This document shows, piece by piece, positions 4,616 through 6,229 of a DNA stretch of 6,229 nucleotides. Numbering within the stretch: position 1 is the stretch's first letter; every line of letters starts with the position of its first letter. The notes under the pieces are model-generated. The model was not told the DNA's origin. It made no database searches and worked only from the letters and a program-made list of their open reading frames with translations. Source of the DNA: Candidatus Sediminicultor tertius (GTDB lineage Bacteria; Atribacterota; Phoenicimicrobiia; Phoenicimicrobiales; Phoenicimicrobiaceae); assembly GCA_003527405.1 (NCBI GenBank), contig DPXH01000057.1, forward strand, positions 1 through 6,229. Reading direction: 5' to 3'. The translations under genes were made by a program, and so were the position numbers.

Positions 4616-5560
4616 TTGGCTTTTTGGGAAATAACCATTACATTAAAAAAGATTTTAAGTAGAGGTCTAATTAATATTAACAAAGTTAAAAGATTAATTT
4701 CAGAAGAAAAATATGTAGACAAACCTAATCTAGGTATTTTAATGATGATTCTTGCCTCAATTTGTTTTGCCTTGGTAGGAGCAATAATAAGGTTTGTTGG
4801 AAATATTCCTTTAATGGAAATGATCTTTTTTCGTAGTCTTCCTTCTATTTTAATTTTACCTGTGATTTTAAAAAATAAAAATATTTCTCTTACGGGGAAA
4901 AATAAGCCTCTTTTATTATTTCGTTGTTTTTTTGGCTTTCTTTCAACTGTAGGATATTTTTATACTTTTAGAACCATGACTATGACCGATGCCATGACTA
5001 TTCGACAACTCAGTCCATTTTTTATAATTATACTTGCTGCAATATTTCTAAAAGAGAGGATATCTCTACAAAGGATTCCTGTTTTCTTGTTAGTATTTTT
5101 AGGAAGCCTTTTAGTAATTAAGCCAGGAATGCGCCTGGAGATGCTTCCTGCCATAGTAGGAATATCGGCAGCGATATTTAGTGCGGGGGCACATGTTAGT
5201 TTAAGAAATTTACGTTTAACTGACCACCCTTTGGTAATTGTAAATTACTTTTATTTTGCGTCAGGTTTAATGGCTTTAGTAATGTTATTATGGCAAAAAA
5301 ATTTTGTTATTCCCGATCTTGTTAGTTTGATAAATTTGATTTTACTTGGACTGGTTGCTTTAGGGGCACAGGTTGCTCTTACCAAAGCTTATCAAATGGC
5401 GCCAGCGGGTATGATATCTCTTTATACTTATTCCCAGATAATTTTTGCTACAATATTTGGACTGTTCTTTTTTAGAGAGCTTCCTGATTTACTTAGTATA
5501 TTTGGCGCGTTTTTAATAATTATCAGCGGATATTTAAATTATAAATTAAAAATTGAATAA
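4616..5560 (+). CDS. EamA/DMT-superfamily membrane transporter
   Basis: A polytopic inner-membrane protein of about 314 residues, the usual size for the ten-helix drug/metabolite transporter family. Members export or import small metabolites such as amino acids, nucleosides or S-adenosylmethionine; the substrate cannot be told here. Two tandem EamA repeats are visible. The first begins at GILMMILASICFALVGA and contains the block MTDAMTIRQLSPFFIIILAA ending LKERIS. The second contains KAYQMAPAGMISLYTYSQII ending FFRELPD, the counterpart of the AAP...EP motif. A basic N-terminal tail of about 40 residues precedes helix 1. The start is uncertain: TTG 4616 is chosen for its TGAGGA at 5 nt, while TTG 4604 and ATG 4742 stay possible. 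It ends 11 nt from the stop of the convergent exchanger gene. It diverges from the lysine operon, but a role in amino-acid export is only a thought, not shown. Confidence 0.9.
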   Translation: MAFWEITITLKKILSRGLININKVKRLISEEKYVDKPNLGILMMILASICFALVGAIIRFVGNIPLMEMIFFRSLPSILILPVILKNKNISLTGKNKPLLLFRCFFGFLSTVGYFYTFRTMTMTDAMTIRQLSPFFIIILAAIFLKERISLQRIPVFLLVFLGSLLVIKPGMRLEMLPAIVGISAAIFSAGAHVSLRNLRLTDHPLVIVNYFYFASGLMALVMLLWQKNFVIPDLVSLINLILLGLVALGAQVALTKAYQMAPAGMISLYTYSQIIFATIFGLFFFRELPDLLSIFGAFLIIISGYLNYKLKIE

Positions 5561-5571
5561 TATTCTTGAAA

Positions 5572-6229
5572 TTAAATTTTTATTCCTATTTTAAAGATTA
5601 AGAAAATTCCTAGAAAATATCCCAAAAAAATTAACCAGGCAGCAATTCCCAAATGAAATACCGCTTTTTTAGGTTTATATACTACGCTAGCAATGGCAAT
5701 ACTGGTGAGAATTATGGTTATTAAGGCACTAATAATATGCTGGGGTGAGACTACACTTAAAATTGGCGGTCCGTCATAAAATATATCTGAGAAGAAAGGT
5801 ATAGTCATATTAAGAATATTCGCTCCCAGGACAATGCCTACCGCAAGGTCATAAGCTTTTATTCTAATAGCCGCGAGGGCAGTAACCAATTCTGGCAGAG
5901 AGGTAATAATAGCTAAGATTATAGTGCCCATAAATGTTGTTCCCCACCCGGTAAGGTCGGCTAAACTATTGGCTACCCGGGCTAACTTCATGGCAGTAAA
6001 GATTATTATTATAGCTGCTATTGAAAATTTGATGTTGGTTAAGGGTAAAGAATAGGCAGTATATTTTTCTTCGGAGACTCCCAGGACATCATCGGGTTTA
6101 GTTTTTTTACTATATTTAAATATTACTACAATACCTAAAAAATACAGATTTATTAAAATTAGGGAATCTATGCCAACTCCCACAAAGAGAAACGATGGTT
6201 TTAACAGCATACTCAAGGCAGCAATTGCA
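5572..6229 (-). CDS. CaCA-family Na+/Ca2+ antiporter-like protein (5' end beyond window)
   Basis: A membrane antiporter fragment of about 218 residues; the frame is open to the right edge, so the N-terminal part with the first alpha repeat is missing. CaCA exchangers move Ca2+ outward against Na+ or H+. Two helices (from about LLKPSFLFVGVG to IVVIFKY) precede a charged loop (KYSKKTKPDDVLGVSEEKY). The second half follows, with the alpha-2 repeat GTTFMGTIILAIITSLPEL then AYDLAVGIVLGANILN, including the ion-binding glutamate of the PEL triplet. Three or four more helices follow, ending FKIGIKI. Two signature positions differ from the common form: GTS is ITS and GSN is GAN. A TTG at 6216 and an ATG at 6210 are in frame, but upstream codons continue without a stop and the family needs a first half, so neither is likely the start. 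Ion specificity is unproven. Confidence 0.88.
   Translation of the reverse strand, partial: AIAALSMLLKPSFLFVGVGIDSLILINLYFLGIVVIFKYSKKTKPDDVLGVSEEKYTAYSLPLTNIKFSIAAIIIIFTAMKLARVANSLADLTGWGTTFMGTIILAIITSLPELVTALAAIRIKAYDLAVGIVLGANILNMTIPFFSDIFYDGPPILSVVSPQHIISALITIILTSIAIASVVYKPKKAVFHLGIAAWLIFLGYFLGIFLIFKIGIKI

Noticed and set aside
5548..5581. Possible bidirectional terminator between the convergent transporter and exchanger genes
   Set aside because: The only pairing is AAAAATT with AATTTTT, 7 bp of pure A-T overlapping the coding ends, too weak to claim.

Overview
The window is AT-rich bacterial chromosome. It carries a lysine-biosynthesis operon on the minus strand, read from right to left: promoter (about 4212-4240), lysine riboswitch (L box, about 3988-4173), intrinsic terminator (3898-3942), lysA (2308-3645), lysC (1051-2286) and dapA (851 to the left edge, cut off near its 3' end). 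LysC makes the first committed step from aspartate, DapA makes the first step specific to the diaminopimelate/lysine branch, and LysA makes the last step to lysine. Lysine then closes the loop through the riboswitch. The riboswitch lies where a 78-codon open frame (3959-4195, minus) could be mistaken for a small hypothetical gene. Nearly every conserved L-box element is readable there, and a terminator with a matching antiterminator follows it.

To the right, on the plus strand, is a DMT/EamA-family membrane transporter (4616-5560) of unknown substrate. Convergent with it, 11 nt away, is the C-terminal two thirds of a CaCA-family (Na+/Ca2+ exchanger-like) membrane protein that runs off the right edge (5572-6229, minus). 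Neither has an evident link to lysine.

The non-coding stretches are rich in small palindromic, probably non-autonomous repeats. The lysC-dapA gap (852-1050) has 7-bp tandem repeats, a 10-bp inverted repeat around about 114 bp, and a 14-bp tandem duplication. The gap between the riboswitch terminator and lysA holds two opposed copies of a CGCGAAAGCG hairpin repeat (3725-3830) and one GTAGGGG-palindrome unit (3842-3865). Two further GTAGGGG units form an inverted pair at 4454-4530, upstream of the transporter.

Organism: low GC, A+T-rich spacers, Shine-Dalgarno-led genes, use of TTG starts, a termination-type L box and many short palindromic spacer repeats suggest an anaerobic, Firmicutes-like or candidate-phylum bacterium (for example Atribacterota-like). 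This is a guess; no marker gene fixes the taxonomy. I found no new enzymatic or defence system. The notable content is the riboswitch, its switching hairpins and the repeat families placed around it.
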